The notes beneath the pieces were generated by a model. That model ran no database searches, was not told where the DNA came from, and was given only the letters and a program-made list of their open reading frames with translations. This document shows, one piece after another, positions 6,304-13,925 of a stretch of 24,788 nt of DNA (the stretch's first letter is position 1; each line of letters starts with the position of its first letter). Position numbers and translations under genes: made by a program. The stretch comes from a virus: positions 1 to 24,788 of IMG/VR virus record IMGVR_UViG_3300023245_000106; one strand, written 5' to 3'.

Positions 6304-8015
6304 ATTGTTCCTAACTGTGTGAAGTTTTGATGTTTCTCAAATTTAATAATGTTTGTAAACCTGTCAAACAAAATATCTCCTTTGTGTGATATAATAAAGA
6401 TGTTTTCTTTCTCTAAACCTTTAATAATTTTAAAGAAGTCATCTGTACCTTGACCATCTAAACTACTATCAAAGATTTCATCTAAGATTAATAGATTGGT
6501 ATTTGTACTATTCTTCATTCTAGCGATATCACGCCATGTAAATAGTAAGGCAAGGTCAATTCTCATCTTCTCACCTTCACTAAAGTTATTATAATTAAAT
6601 GTATCTCTAAATCTACTCTTAACTGTTTCATTAAACTCTTCATCTAAGTTGAATGATATATAAAAGTCCATTGCTTGTAGATACTTATTAATAAGTTGGT
6701 TCATAATAGGTACATACTTACGAATGATGTTTGCTTTAGCACCTTTATCGTTAAGTATTTCTCTTAGTATGTCAACATAATCTTTTTCTTCTTGTACATC
6801 TGTTAACTTTGCGTCAGCAACACCAAGGTCAGCTGCCATATTGGCCAATTCAAGTTCTATCTTTTCAATGTCAATATCTTTTCGACTAGCTGTAGAAATC
6901 TCTAACTGAATTTGGTCGCTGTGTTTCTTCAACGCTGATAGACTTCCGTTTATCTTGGCTATCTCGACATTCATTTCTTGTATCTTGTTTGACATCTGGT
7001 TGAATTGGGTCAACTTCTCTTCGTGACCAGTTAATTCTCCTACGAGCTGCTTGAGTCCTGATTCTAGTTTGGAAATTGTTGTAGTTTCGTGATTGCATTT
7101 TTCTTCCTTAAAGGTTTCGTCTATTGATTGTGTACACACCGGACATGTGTCATTATCTTTAAAAAAATCTAGTGTCTTTTTATGTGTAGATATATTTTGC
7201 TCTATCTTAGTTTCAAATTTTTCTAAGTCTTTAACCTTTTTGGTGGTTGTGTCATGGCCAATTAATGCATTTTGACTGACTGCAATGTCTTCATTTAGTT
7301 TTTGTAATTTTTGTTCATATATTATTCTATTTCCATCATTTTCTACTATCTTATTTTGTTGTACCGTCAGGTTGTCGCTACCTTTGGTCTCCAGAGTTTT
7401 TAGATACTTTGCTTCAGTTTCATACTTGGTCTTTATTAACTCACATTGGTGCCTCACCTCCGTAAGTTTTTTTTGAAGTTCGCTCTGTTGGGAACGCAAA
7501 ATTAGGTCCATTAAGCCAAAAACTCTAATATCTAAGATTTCTTCTACAACTTCTCTACGATATCTAGGTTTCATTTTCATAAACGGTTCGTATGAGGAAG
7601 AACCTAATAAAACCACCTGAATGAATGACCTATAATTGAGTTTCATTATGTTTGTTTCAAGGTACTTTTGATAATCTACATTGTTGGCGTCTTGATTAAT
7701 AAGTTTACCATTACAAAATATCTCAAATAGATTTGGTTTTATACCTCTTCGTATAATATAGTTCTTTGTGCCAACATCAAACTCTATCTCTACCATACAA
7801 TCACCATTATTAATGGTGTTGACCATTTGTTCTTTCTTAATAATTCTAAAAGGTCTGTTGAATAGTACAAAACATAATGCGTCTAGTAAGGTTGACTTAC
7901 CTGTGCCGTTTGTACCTACGATTAAAGTAGTTTGTGAGATACTTAAATCTATCTCTATTGGCTGATTGCCTGTTGATAAAAAATTCTTATATGATATTCT
8001 TTTAAATAGTATCAT
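6300..8015 (-). CDS. 46: gp46, recombination endonuclease subunit (Rad50/SbcC-like)
   Basis: An SMC-type ATPase of the Rad50/SbcC family. The N-terminus has Walker A GTNGTGKS (34-41); two coiled-coil arms flank a zinc hook CPVC (291-294); the C-terminal half has the ABC signature FSEGEK, Walker B NLLILDE followed by a D-loop, and the switch histidine in FIISHKG. Length (571) is close to T4 gp46. With gp47 it forms the exonuclease that resects DNA ends for recombination-dependent replication and host DNA degradation. Its start overlaps the gp47 stop and its stop overlaps the deformylase start, so the three are translated together. Confidence 0.95.
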   Translation of the reverse strand: MILFKRISYKNFLSTGNQPIEIDLSISQTTLIVGTNGTGKSTLLDALCFVLFNRPFRIIKKEQMVNTINNGDCMVEIEFDVGTKNYIIRRGIKPNLFEIFCNGKLINQDANNVDYQKYLETNIMKLNYRSFIQVVLLGSSSYEPFMKMKPRYRREVVEEILDIRVFGLMDLILRSQQSELQKKLTEVRHQCELIKTKYETEAKYLKTLETKGSDNLTVQQNKIVENDGNRIIYEQKLQKLNEDIAVSQNALIGHDTTTKKVKDLEKFETKIEQNISTHKKTLDFFKDNDTCPVCTQSIDETFKEEKCNHETTTISKLESGLKQLVGELTGHEEKLTQFNQMSNKIQEMNVEIAKINGSLSALKKHSDQIQLEISTASRKDIDIEKIELELANMAADLGVADAKLTDVQEEKDYVDILREILNDKGAKANIIRKYVPIMNQLINKYLQAMDFYISFNLDEEFNETVKSRFRDTFNYNNFSEGEKMRIDLALLFTWRDIARMKNSTNTNLLILDEIFDSSLDGQGTDDFFKIIKGLEKENIFIISHKGDILFDRFTNIIKFEKHQNFTQLGTI

Positions 8016-9058
8016 TCGCTAGCTTCCATGTACAGTTCTTTTGCAAACTGTTTTAATTTTTGTTTGTCTAATTTTATATCTGTCTGTTCGATATAGTTAC
8101 TTAAAAAGGTAAGTGTGTCTTCACCTTGTTCTAATATATCTTCTCGTACTGAGGCACCAATATCTGTAGGGTCTTCAATTACATCAATAGCATGTATGTT
8201 AATAGCGTTATACAATCTATCCATTAGTCTTTCAAACATGTCATTATCTGACCTATTAGATACAAACAACTTAACAAAACATTTGTCGTATTGATTAATG
8301 TCTAACTCATCATAGTTTGTTTCTTTATCATTGTAAATAATCTTTTTAAACATACTATTAGGATTTTCTACCCTTGTCAACTCTCTAGTTTCAGTATCAA
8401 AGATATGAAAGCCTTTAGGACATTGGTAGTCTGACCATGTCATTTCGTATTGAGTGCCAAGATAATAGATATGACCATCATCTGATTTCTTATGAAAATG
8501 ACCAGACATAACCTTTTCAAATCTTTTAAACATTGCCTTTTCTTGGCCATGGTCATTGAAATGTCCATTGTGCATTTCAAAACCTTTTACTTCTAAGTGA
8601 CCCATAGCAATAGATGATGTACTATTCTCTATTGTTCTAATACTTTCTGCCTCATTGTCATCACAAATCCATGGTATAAAGAGTATTGGTAGACCATCAA
8701 ACTCAACTGTTGTTGATTGTGTATATACCTTGGCGTCTTTACATATGTCAAGGTTTTGCATAGCATTGACCTCATTTGTATTCTTATAATAAGTGTCGTG
8801 ATTACCAATGATAATATGTGTATCAATACCTTGTTCATCTAATCTATTCCAAAATACTTTCTTGAAATTGTGTGCTGTATTGTGGTTGATAAACTTTCTT
8901 CTATCTACCACATCACCTAGATGTATTAATGTTTTGATACCATACTGTTGCATGTATGGAAAAAACAGTTCATTATAAAATTTGTTTTGAAACTCAATAA
9001 AGGCTGGTGAATCGTTACGAGCCCCAAAGTGAGTATCATTTAGCAGAGCGATTCGCAT
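8012..9058 (-). CDS. 47: gp47, recombination endonuclease subunit (Mre11/SbcD-like)
   Basis: A calcineurin-type phosphoesterase with the Mre11/SbcD motifs in order: NDTHFG (D8, H10), LGDVVDR (47-53), GNHDTY (85-90), a MGHLE histidine and GHFHKK near the middle. These residues bind the two metal ions of the nuclease site. The 348-residue length matches T4 gp47 (339). It is the nuclease partner of gp46. Its ribosome binding site (AAGGAG) lies inside the last codons of the upstream HNH gene, from which it is separated by a single base after the stop codon. Confidence 0.95.
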   Translation of the reverse strand: MRIALLNDTHFGARNDSPAFIEFQNKFYNELFFPYMQQYGIKTLIHLGDVVDRRKFINHNTAHNFKKVFWNRLDEQGIDTHIIIGNHDTYYKNTNEVNAMQNLDICKDAKVYTQSTTVEFDGLPILFIPWICDDNEAESIRTIENSTSSIAMGHLEVKGFEMHNGHFNDHGQEKAMFKRFEKVMSGHFHKKSDDGHIYYLGTQYEMTWSDYQCPKGFHIFDTETRELTRVENPNSMFKKIIYNDKETNYDELDINQYDKCFVKLFVSNRSDNDMFERLMDRLYNAINIHAIDVIEDPTDIGASVREDILEQGEDTLTFLSNYIEQTDIKLDKQKLKQFAKELYMEASE

Positions 9059-9059
9059 A

Positions 9060-9476
9060 TTAGTTGAACTCCTTTAGGTAAGTAATAATGTTTGTTAATC
9101 GTTTCATATCTTCTCTAGCATTTCCTATAGTTGCATTACAATAGTGGCATAACAAAGCTCTTACTTTGCCTGTCTTGTGATTGTGGTCTATATGTAATCT
9201 TTTAACTTGCGTATCTTTATGAATTTTACAAATATAACAACAATCTTTTTGTTCTGTTAACATTGTATTATATTCAGTTAAAGTAATACCATAGTTTTTC
9301 ATCATTGCTTTGTTTGCTGATTGGTCTTTATTCTTAGCATAATACTCTCTCATAGCAGATTTTCTTTTTTCTGAATTATTATATTTTGCTAATGTTTCTT
9401 TTCTTCTTGCTGGGGTTGTTCTTATTTCTCCAACTTTGTATTTTCTAGTCCCATTGGGACTTCCTAATCTACTCAT
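9060..9476 (-). CDS. HNH endonuclease, endonuclease VII family
   Basis: The C-terminal half is a recombination-endonuclease-VII-type His-Me domain: C80-x-x-C83 and C110-x-x-C113 zinc ligands, with the catalytic HIDHNHKTGKVRALLC core between them (D97, H98, N99, H100). The N-terminal half is basic and helical (KRKSAMREYYAKNK), typical of free-standing members. Such genes are often homing endonucleases lodged between conserved phage genes; here it sits between gp55 and gp47. It has its own exact late promoter and a good ribosome binding site (AAGGAGT). It could instead be the phage's own Holliday-junction resolvase (T4 gp49 is of this family), but it lacks the long C-terminal part of gp49. Confidence 0.8.
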   Translation of the reverse strand: MSRLGSPNGTRKYKVGEIRTTPARRKETLAKYNNSEKRKSAMREYYAKNKDQSANKAMMKNYGITLTEYNTMLTEQKDCCYICKIHKDTQVKRLHIDHNHKTGKVRALLCHYCNATIGNAREDMKRLTNIITYLKEFN

Positions 9477-9509
9477 AACTACTCCTTATATTAATATTAG
9501 TATCATTAA

Positions 9510-9517
9510 TATTTATA
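9510..9517 (-). promoter_or_regulatory. Late promoter of the HNH gene
   Basis: Exact T4 late box TATAAATA on the minus strand, 33 bases before the ATG at 9476. With T4 spacing the transcript starts near 9504. Confidence 0.65.
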
Positions 9518-9543
9518 ATAGTTAGTATCTTAACGATAACTAT
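9518..9543. repeat. Imperfect inverted repeat between gp55 and the HNH late promoter
   Basis: ATAGTTATC and GATACTAACTAT (minus strand) form a stem of about 9 bp with a two-base bulge and a 5-base loop. It touches the late box directly. There is no T-run, so it is not a clear terminator; it may mark the gp55 3' end. Confidence 0.3.
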
Positions 9544-9548
9544 CTTCA

Positions 9549-10109
9549 TTATTTTTTCTTCTTTGCGGCTTCTAATTTCTTTTTATGTTGTAATGTAGTT
9601 CTCTTTGGCATTTTTTTAGCACTAGGATTTAGTTCTTCCGTTGGCACCATATTCTTTTGTAAGAATTCTGTAAACTGATTTTTAAAATCTCTATCTTCAC
9701 CTGGATTTAAAGTCATATCATCATAATTACCCTCTGCAATCATTCTTTGTTTGATTGTAGTTTGTTTCTTTTCTTTTTGTATTCTACGAATAAATGCGTA
9801 ATAGATTATTTGTGTGAAGTAAGCAAACGGATTGTTTGACTTGTCTGGATTAAAGTTGTGTAAATACTGTAAACAGTTTTCTATACCATCACTAATCATA
9901 TCATCTCTATATGTGTAGTTGATAAAATTAGGTCGATAAGATAAATGATTCGCTATCTTTAGGAAACATTCACCGACATAATTAGGAACTCTAGGTTTGT
10001 CTTTTCCTAATTTTTCTGCTTCTTGAACAGAGTTTCTAAACTCGACCATAGCGGCCAAGAATTCTTTGTTGTTAACATAATGTTCTGGTTTTGCTTTTGA
10101 TTTTGCCAT
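9549..10109 (-). CDS. 55: gp55, sigma factor for late transcription
   Basis: A small sigma-70-like factor of 186 residues, like T4 gp55 (185). The recognisable part is the region-2-like helix YRDDMISDGIENCLQYLHNF followed by NPFAYFTQIIYYAFIRRIQKEKKQ, which corresponds to the core-binding and promoter-melting helices. In T4, gp55 replaces sigma-70 on host RNA polymerase and reads the TATAAATA late box. That box occurs repeatedly in this window. The C-terminus is lysine-rich (KKLEAAKKKK). The start at 10109 is supported by GAGGAT, and a near-consensus host promoter lies just upstream, consistent with expression before the late phase. Confidence 0.9.
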   Translation of the reverse strand: MAKSKAKPEHYVNNKEFLAAMVEFRNSVQEAEKLGKDKPRVPNYVGECFLKIANHLSYRPNFINYTYRDDMISDGIENCLQYLHNFNPDKSNNPFAYFTQIIYYAFIRRIQKEKKQTTIKQRMIAEGNYDDMTLNPGEDRDFKNQFTEFLQKNMVPTEELNPSAKKMPKRTTLQHKKKLEAAKKKK

Positions 10110-10130
10110 AATATCCTCAATGTTGTTTAT

Positions 10131-10159
10131 ATAATACTCTAAGTTGATGTAATTGTCAA
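10131..10159 (-). promoter_or_regulatory. Sigma-70-like promoter of gp55
   Basis: TTGACA (10159-10154), 17-base spacer, TATTAT (10136-10131). The predicted start is near 10124, leaving a 15-base leader with the ribosome binding site. The boxes and their flanks closely match those at 5706-5734. Confidence 0.85.
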
Positions 10160-10205
10160 GCTTAGGTTGTTTTTATTTATTTTTCAATTTAGTTTAATTC
10201 CACGG

Positions 10206-10234
10206 TTGACATCTTTTTTATCTTGCTGTATAAT
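10206..10234 (+). promoter_or_regulatory. Perfect sigma-70 promoter on the plus strand (antisense)
   Basis: TTGACA (10206-10211), exactly 17 bases, TATAAT (10229-10234). It is back to back with the gp55 promoter; the two -35 boxes are 46 bases apart. Predicted start is near 10241, running rightward into the 3' ends of the Sm-like gene and then uvsW. No convincing plus-strand gene follows. Confidence 0.6.
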
Positions 10235-10247
10235 AACGGTGTCCGTT
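10235..10247 (-). terminator. Weak hairpin after the Sm-like gene, possible terminator
   Basis: On the minus strand AACGG-ACA-CCGTT is followed by ATTATA. The stem is only 5 bp and the T-run is poor. It lies 34 bases after the stop codon of the Sm-like gene and overlaps the start region of the antisense promoter. Confidence 0.3.
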
Positions 10248-10280
10248 TTCAGAAACACTAGCTTTAAGTACCTAATGTCC

Positions 10281-10712
10281 TTAGTGCATTGTTGGTTCAT
10301 CTTCATCATCAAAATCATCAAACTCTCTAAAGATTTCATTCATTTTTTTATTCTCTTCAGGAGTAAACTCTTTTCTGTGATAGTTCTCATCTCTTTTAGG
10401 TCTATCTAAACTATCATAGTTTTTAATAATATCAGTATAACTACCACTCATCTCTAAGGAGGCGTTGGTGATTGTCATAATTTTATCTTTAGGAATAGTA
10501 ACAACTTTGTCCATAGTATAGTTAGTCCAACGAATCAAAGCAATATAATCTCTGAAGCCTGTTGGTGTCATTTGAGGAATATACTTTATCTGTAAAGGTT
10601 TGTCAAGTCTAATTAGAGGACCATTATCTGGCAACTGTTTCTCACCAGTAGGTAGTACGGTAACAATGTCGTCACCGTTAATAAGTTTTATTATTTTAAC
10701 TGTTTGATTCAT
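10281..10712 (-). CDS. Conserved small protein, Sm/Lsm-like fold suspected
   Basis: A 143-residue protein whose N-terminal half, starting VKIIKLINGDDIVTVLP, followed by short beta-type segments (LIRLDKPLQIKYIP, DYIALIRWTNYT, DKVVTIPKDKIMTI), recalls the Sm-like barrel of Hfq/Lsm proteins, where an NG-type turn follows the first strand. The C-terminal 40 residues are charged and end in the acidic run EFDDFDDEDEP. The start overlaps the end of uvsW by 17 bases, so it is translated as part of the uvsW unit. A GATAAATA sequence at 10764-10771 could add late transcription. The Sm suggestion rests only on pattern; the function is not known. Confidence 0.6.
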   Translation of the reverse strand: MNQTVKIIKLINGDDIVTVLPTGEKQLPDNGPLIRLDKPLQIKYIPQMTPTGFRDYIALIRWTNYTMDKVVTIPKDKIMTITNASLEMSGSYTDIIKNYDSLDRPKRDENYHRKEFTPEENKKMNEIFREFDDFDDEDEPTMH

Positions 10713-12186
10713 TGTTCAATTCTATGTTGTGTATTTCATATTCAAAGTCTTCCTCACTATAGATATTTATCCTTTCTCTAAAGTGGTTGAGTGTGTAGTT
10801 CTCTTTCTCATTGTATGTTAAGTCATCTGCAATGTCATATAAAGTAGCAGAACCATTATTATCTTTTAATCTTAAACCTCGACCAATAGATTGTAAGTTT
10901 CTTATCCTAGATTTAGAAGGACTAGAAAAGATAATGTTGTGTAAGTTACGAATATTAATACCGGTACTAAAGGTTCCGTAGCTTGCCACGATAATAGCAT
11001 TGTCAGCCTTTTCTGTAAGTTCTCTAATCTTTTCTCTTTCATCTGTATCTACTCCTCCGTGTACATAAAAAACTTGTTTATCAGGTGCCTTTAGTTTAAT
11101 ATCTTCGTACAATTGTTTACCATGTTTTTCTACATATTGAAATAAACAAAGTGTATTACCATTCAGACCAGCGGCCAAGTTTCTTATAAACTTATTTCTT
11201 TTATCAGAGGTCACAATGTAATCCATCTCTTCTTGATAGTTCATGCCACTAGCATGTTTACACTCAATCGCACCATGTTTTAATATTAGACAGAAAATCT
11301 TTAAGTCAGCTAATTGTTTCTTCTCTTGTAGTTCTACTGTAGAAACCACCTTGTTGACCGTACCAAACAGTCCTTCTAATACTAACTTGTGTGTTTGTGT
11401 ACCATCTAATGTACCTGTTAGTCCAACTCTATATGGACAATTTTCTAATTTTGCCAATATCTTTGTCAATGAAACAGCCTTAAATAAATGTGCTTCGTCA
11501 CCTATTACCATACCAACATCTTTAAAGTATTTCTTAGGTTGTGTATAGATAGATTGCCATGTAGATATGATTACAGGTTGATTTGTTTCTTTAGAATGGC
11601 CTTGATATATTCTGTGTACATTTTTCTCAGGTGACCAACCATAATCTTTGAAGTCTTTGAACAGTTGTTCGACCAAAGATGTGGTAGGTACAATAATTAA
11701 TATCTTTTTCTTCTTTTCTTTTAACCGAAGAATGTTAAACCTAACAAGAAGATAGACAATAAGAGATTTTCCACTAGCTGTGGGTGAAAGTAATAAAGTC
11801 CTATTTTTTCTAACTGCATATATAAATGCCTCCTTTTGATAGTCACGAACCGTAAAAGGTATTTTTAAAGCTTCAATAAACTTATCTACCTTTGCTTCGT
11901 CAACTTTTGTATCTTGTATTTTAGTGCCGTCAACAACATGAACCTTGTTATCTTCACACCATTTTAATATATAGGGGTATAGACCAACATAAATCTGGCC
12001 GGTTTGATATGAGAATAATCGAATCTTTCCGTCCCATACTCTGTTTCTAAACTGAGGCATAAACTTAAAACCAGGAACTTCAAATGTAAAGAATTGTCCT
12101 AGTTCTCTTCGTATGTCATCATCAGCCTCAATCTTTAAATGAACATCATCTTTTTTATCTATAATTAAATATCTTGTTAAACTCAT
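10696..12186 (-). CDS. uvsW: UvsW RNA-DNA and DNA helicase
   Basis: A superfamily 2 helicase of 496 residues (T4 UvsW is 503). Motif I is SPTASGKS (134-141), motif II is DEAH (230-233), motif III lies in LTGTL, and motif VI is QSIGRGLRL. The N-terminal 100 residues correspond to the T4 substrate-binding domain. In T4, UvsW unwinds R-loops and branched DNA and shuts off origin-dependent replication so that recombination-dependent replication takes over. It starts directly after the 2OG oxygenase gene with no gap and overlaps the Sm-like gene downstream. Confidence 0.95.
   Translation of the reverse strand: MSLTRYLIIDKKDDVHLKIEADDDIRRELGQFFTFEVPGFKFMPQFRNRVWDGKIRLFSYQTGQIYVGLYPYILKWCEDNKVHVVDGTKIQDTKVDEAKVDKFIEALKIPFTVRDYQKEAFIYAVRKNRTLLLSPTASGKSLIVYLLVRFNILRLKEKKKKILIIVPTTSLVEQLFKDFKDYGWSPEKNVHRIYQGHSKETNQPVIISTWQSIYTQPKKYFKDVGMVIGDEAHLFKAVSLTKILAKLENCPYRVGLTGTLDGTQTHKLVLEGLFGTVNKVVSTVELQEKKQLADLKIFCLILKHGAIECKHASGMNYQEEMDYIVTSDKRNKFIRNLAAGLNGNTLCLFQYVEKHGKQLYEDIKLKAPDKQVFYVHGGVDTDEREKIRELTEKADNAIIVASYGTFSTGINIRNLHNIIFSSPSKSRIRNLQSIGRGLRLKDNNGSATLYDIADDLTYNEKENYTLNHFRERINIYSEEDFEYEIHNIELNNESNS
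10764..10771 (-). promoter_or_regulatory. Possible late box inside the uvsW 3' end
   Basis: GATAAATA, one base from the late consensus, 52 bases before the ATG of the Sm-like gene. It is inside coding sequence, so chance occurrence is a real possibility. Confidence 0.25.
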
Positions 12187-12744
12187 TTATAAAATCCATG
12201 TCATAAGTGAATACCTATTACCTTTAATTACTTCTTTAACTTCGTGTGAGAACATAAAATTACTAGGAAAAACAATGCCTAATGCTTTCTCTTGCTTAGG
12301 TATATATTCGCCGTCACAGAATACAATTTCACCACCCTCTTCAGCAGTTTGTAAAAACATTAATGCTGTTACATGTGGATAACCATACTGTTGACCATGT
12401 GAATGGTGTATATTGTCTATATGATTTTGCATGAATCCACCTTCAGCATAATGATTCATTCTGAATGGTGTAAAACTTTGAGGTACTATTTTAGTATGTG
12501 TTTTAATATAATCATCAACCATACCTCTAAATCCAGTTTTTAATTCTTCGTAAAACTTATCTTGTTTATTAATCCAATACTCTTTCATATCTACTCTATC
12601 GTTAGTTCTAGGAGATATGCCTTCGTTTGTGGAGAATGATGATTGATTCCATTCACCATTAGAATGATAATGGTCTATGACATCATCAGCCAAGTTAGGA
12701 CTAATTGCAAGAGGATATGTTTTGATATAATCTGTTATCTGCAT
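12187..12744 (-). CDS. 2OG-Fe(II) oxygenase (prolyl-4-hydroxylase-like)
   Basis: A 185-residue single-domain dioxygenase. The iron-binding triad is H108-x-D110 (in QNHID) and H167 (in FSHEV); R177 (in GNRYSL) would bind the 2-oxoglutarate carboxylate. The MNHYAEGG and EEGGEIVF stretches are typical of the prolyl-4-hydroxylase alpha-subunit-like group. Such enzymes hydroxylate protein side chains or other substrates; the target cannot be inferred. Its stop abuts the uvsW start and its start overlaps the uvsY stop (TAATG), so it is embedded in the recombination unit. Marine T4-like phages often carry several such enzymes of unknown target. Confidence 0.88.
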   Translation of the reverse strand: MQITDYIKTYPLAISPNLADDVIDHYHSNGEWNQSSFSTNEGISPRTNDRVDMKEYWINKQDKFYEELKTGFRGMVDDYIKTHTKIVPQSFTPFRMNHYAEGGFMQNHIDNIHHSHGQQYGYPHVTALMFLQTAEEGGEIVFCDGEYIPKQEKALGIVFPSNFMFSHEVKEVIKGNRYSLMTWIL

Positions 12745-13172
12745 TACACAGCACCACTAGTAAACCTACGCCAGTCAATGGCATTTTTAATTGTAAAGGT
12801 TCTATTAGTGATTTGTCTAATTGTTCTATCTAAGAAATCAACACAAGCGTTTAAGTAATCTACTTTTTGTTTTGCTTTAATATACTCTTCATCTGAAAGA
12901 ATATATTGGTCGACATCAGCTCTTAATAGTTTGAAGTTAAAAGGTCTCTGTGCATATACTGAAGCGTCTGCTTTGCCAGTATAATATTCCCAAAGTCTTC
13001 TTTTGGTATTATATAAATCACCTTCAGCTCGACTAAGCATTAACTTAAACTTAGTTAAGTGTTTTAAATATTTGTTGTGTAACTGTGGAGTTTTAAGCGA
13101 TTCTAAATCAAGTTCAGTATCGTTTATTTTTAAATCCAAATCAGCTTGTTCTTGTAGTTTTTCTAAATCCAT
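12744..13172 (-). CDS. uvsY: UvsY recombination mediator
   Basis: A 142-residue basic, helical protein, close to T4 UvsY (137). The KYLKHLTKFKLMLSRAEGDL helix, the KRRLWEYYTGKAD segment and the C-terminal FLDRTIRQITNRTFTIKNAI stretch are typical of UvsY. UvsY forms a ring that loads the UvsX recombinase on single-stranded DNA covered by gp32. Position between the structural genes and uvsW is as in other T4-like phages. No clear promoter was found in the 40 bases before it. Confidence 0.85.
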   Translation of the reverse strand: MDLEKLQEQADLDLKINDTELDLESLKTPQLHNKYLKHLTKFKLMLSRAEGDLYNTKRRLWEYYTGKADASVYAQRPFNFKLLRADVDQYILSDEEYIKAKQKVDYLNACVDFLDRTIRQITNRTFTIKNAIDWRRFTSGAV

Positions 13173-13213
13173 AATAAAGGTATCCTATCATAATATTAAT
13201 TAAATGTAAAGCC

Positions 13214-13840
13214 TTAGGTGACTGTATTCGTTGTATTACTTGCACTTTTTAAAGCAAATTCGTATATCTTGTATTTAAATGTAACAGTTGCCGATAGATA
13301 ATTAACATCATCAGCTTGTTGATTGAAACTTAGTCCAGACAATGATGTTGGAAAAACATCAGCAAATCTTACTTCTATAACGGTGTTATTTTTACTTGAT
13401 AAAACATTTAGTGTTGCGTCTGAAAAGATAGGTCCTAATGGTGTCGCACCATATTTTACCTTACCTGCGTCTGTAACTAAACTATCTTTACCACTTGTAG
13501 GAAATCTATCTTTGTTTGCACTTACCAACTCAGCAAATTGTGTTCTTGATTTTGGAAATCCAATACCATACATCCACCCATGTATCTCTCTATAATTCTC
13601 TAAGTTTTCATCTACTAGAAATGTAATCTCTAAATCATTAAAAGTTAAGGTGTCACCTGGAAGTGGTATGTCCGCCAACGGAGTCGGTTGGAGAGTGGTG
13701 CCGAGAGAAATCCCTGGTATGTTACAAGCAGTTGTGAAATACTCCACTTTAGGCAGTTTTGTAAGTTGAAACTTAAACTGAGTAGGCGAAGCGTAATCAA
13801 ACTTTGTGGGTTGTCTGTCGTATGCATTTGTTGTTGTCAT
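13214..13840 (-). CDS. Tail-tube-fold virion protein (gp19-like; gp3 or gp54 candidate)
   Basis: A 208-residue protein with the T4 tube fold pattern: FKFQLTKLPKVEYFTTACNI near the N-terminus, a PGIS segment, LPGDTLTFNDLEITFLVDEN and the HGWMYGIGFP helix. gp19 proper is elsewhere (20333-20860), so this is a paralogue. In several marine T4-like phages a gene at this place, between gp23 and uvsY, is annotated as gp3 (tail terminator), and gp54 (tube initiator) also shares the fold; I cannot decide between them. It stands alone between the capsid terminator and uvsY. A near-late box lies so close to the ATG that its transcript would be leaderless. Confidence 0.7.
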   Translation of the reverse strand: MTTTNAYDRQPTKFDYASPTQFKFQLTKLPKVEYFTTACNIPGISLGTTLQPTPLADIPLPGDTLTFNDLEITFLVDENLENYREIHGWMYGIGFPKSRTQFAELVSANKDRFPTSGKDSLVTDAGKVKYGATPLGPIFSDATLNVLSSKNNTVIEVRFADVFPTSLSGLSFNQQADDVNYLSATVTFKYKIYEFALKSASNTTNTVT

Positions 13841-13845
13841 ACTTA

Positions 13846-13853
13846 TATTTATC
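13846..13853 (-). promoter_or_regulatory. Near-consensus late box next to the tube-like gene start
   Basis: GATAAATA on the minus strand, directly after the gp23 terminator. With T4 spacing the transcript would start at the A of the ATG (13840), giving a leaderless message. Confidence 0.4.
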
Positions 13854-13870
13854 CATCCTGGAGGACGGCC

Positions 13871-13895
13871 AAAAAAAAGGGCGCCGAAGCGCCCT
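13871..13895 (-). terminator. Strong terminator after the major capsid gene
   Basis: On the minus strand AGGGCGC-TTCG-GCGCCCT is followed by eight T (13878-13871). The 7-bp stem with a UUCG tetraloop and a full T-run is a textbook rho-independent terminator, 31 bases after the gp23 stop. Confidence 0.95.
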
Positions 13896-13925
13896 CTAAT
13901 ATTACTGTTGAAAACTCAACAAATA

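Noticed and set aside
10167-10409. Plus-strand open frame after the antisense promoter
   Set aside because: It has no ribosome binding site, is rich in Phe/Ile as expected opposite an acidic C-terminus, and its first part lies upstream of the predicted transcript start.
13173-13213. Possible sigma-70 promoter before uvsY (TTTACA-N17-TAGGAT)
   Set aside because: Both boxes are poor and the region is AT-rich enough for chance matches.
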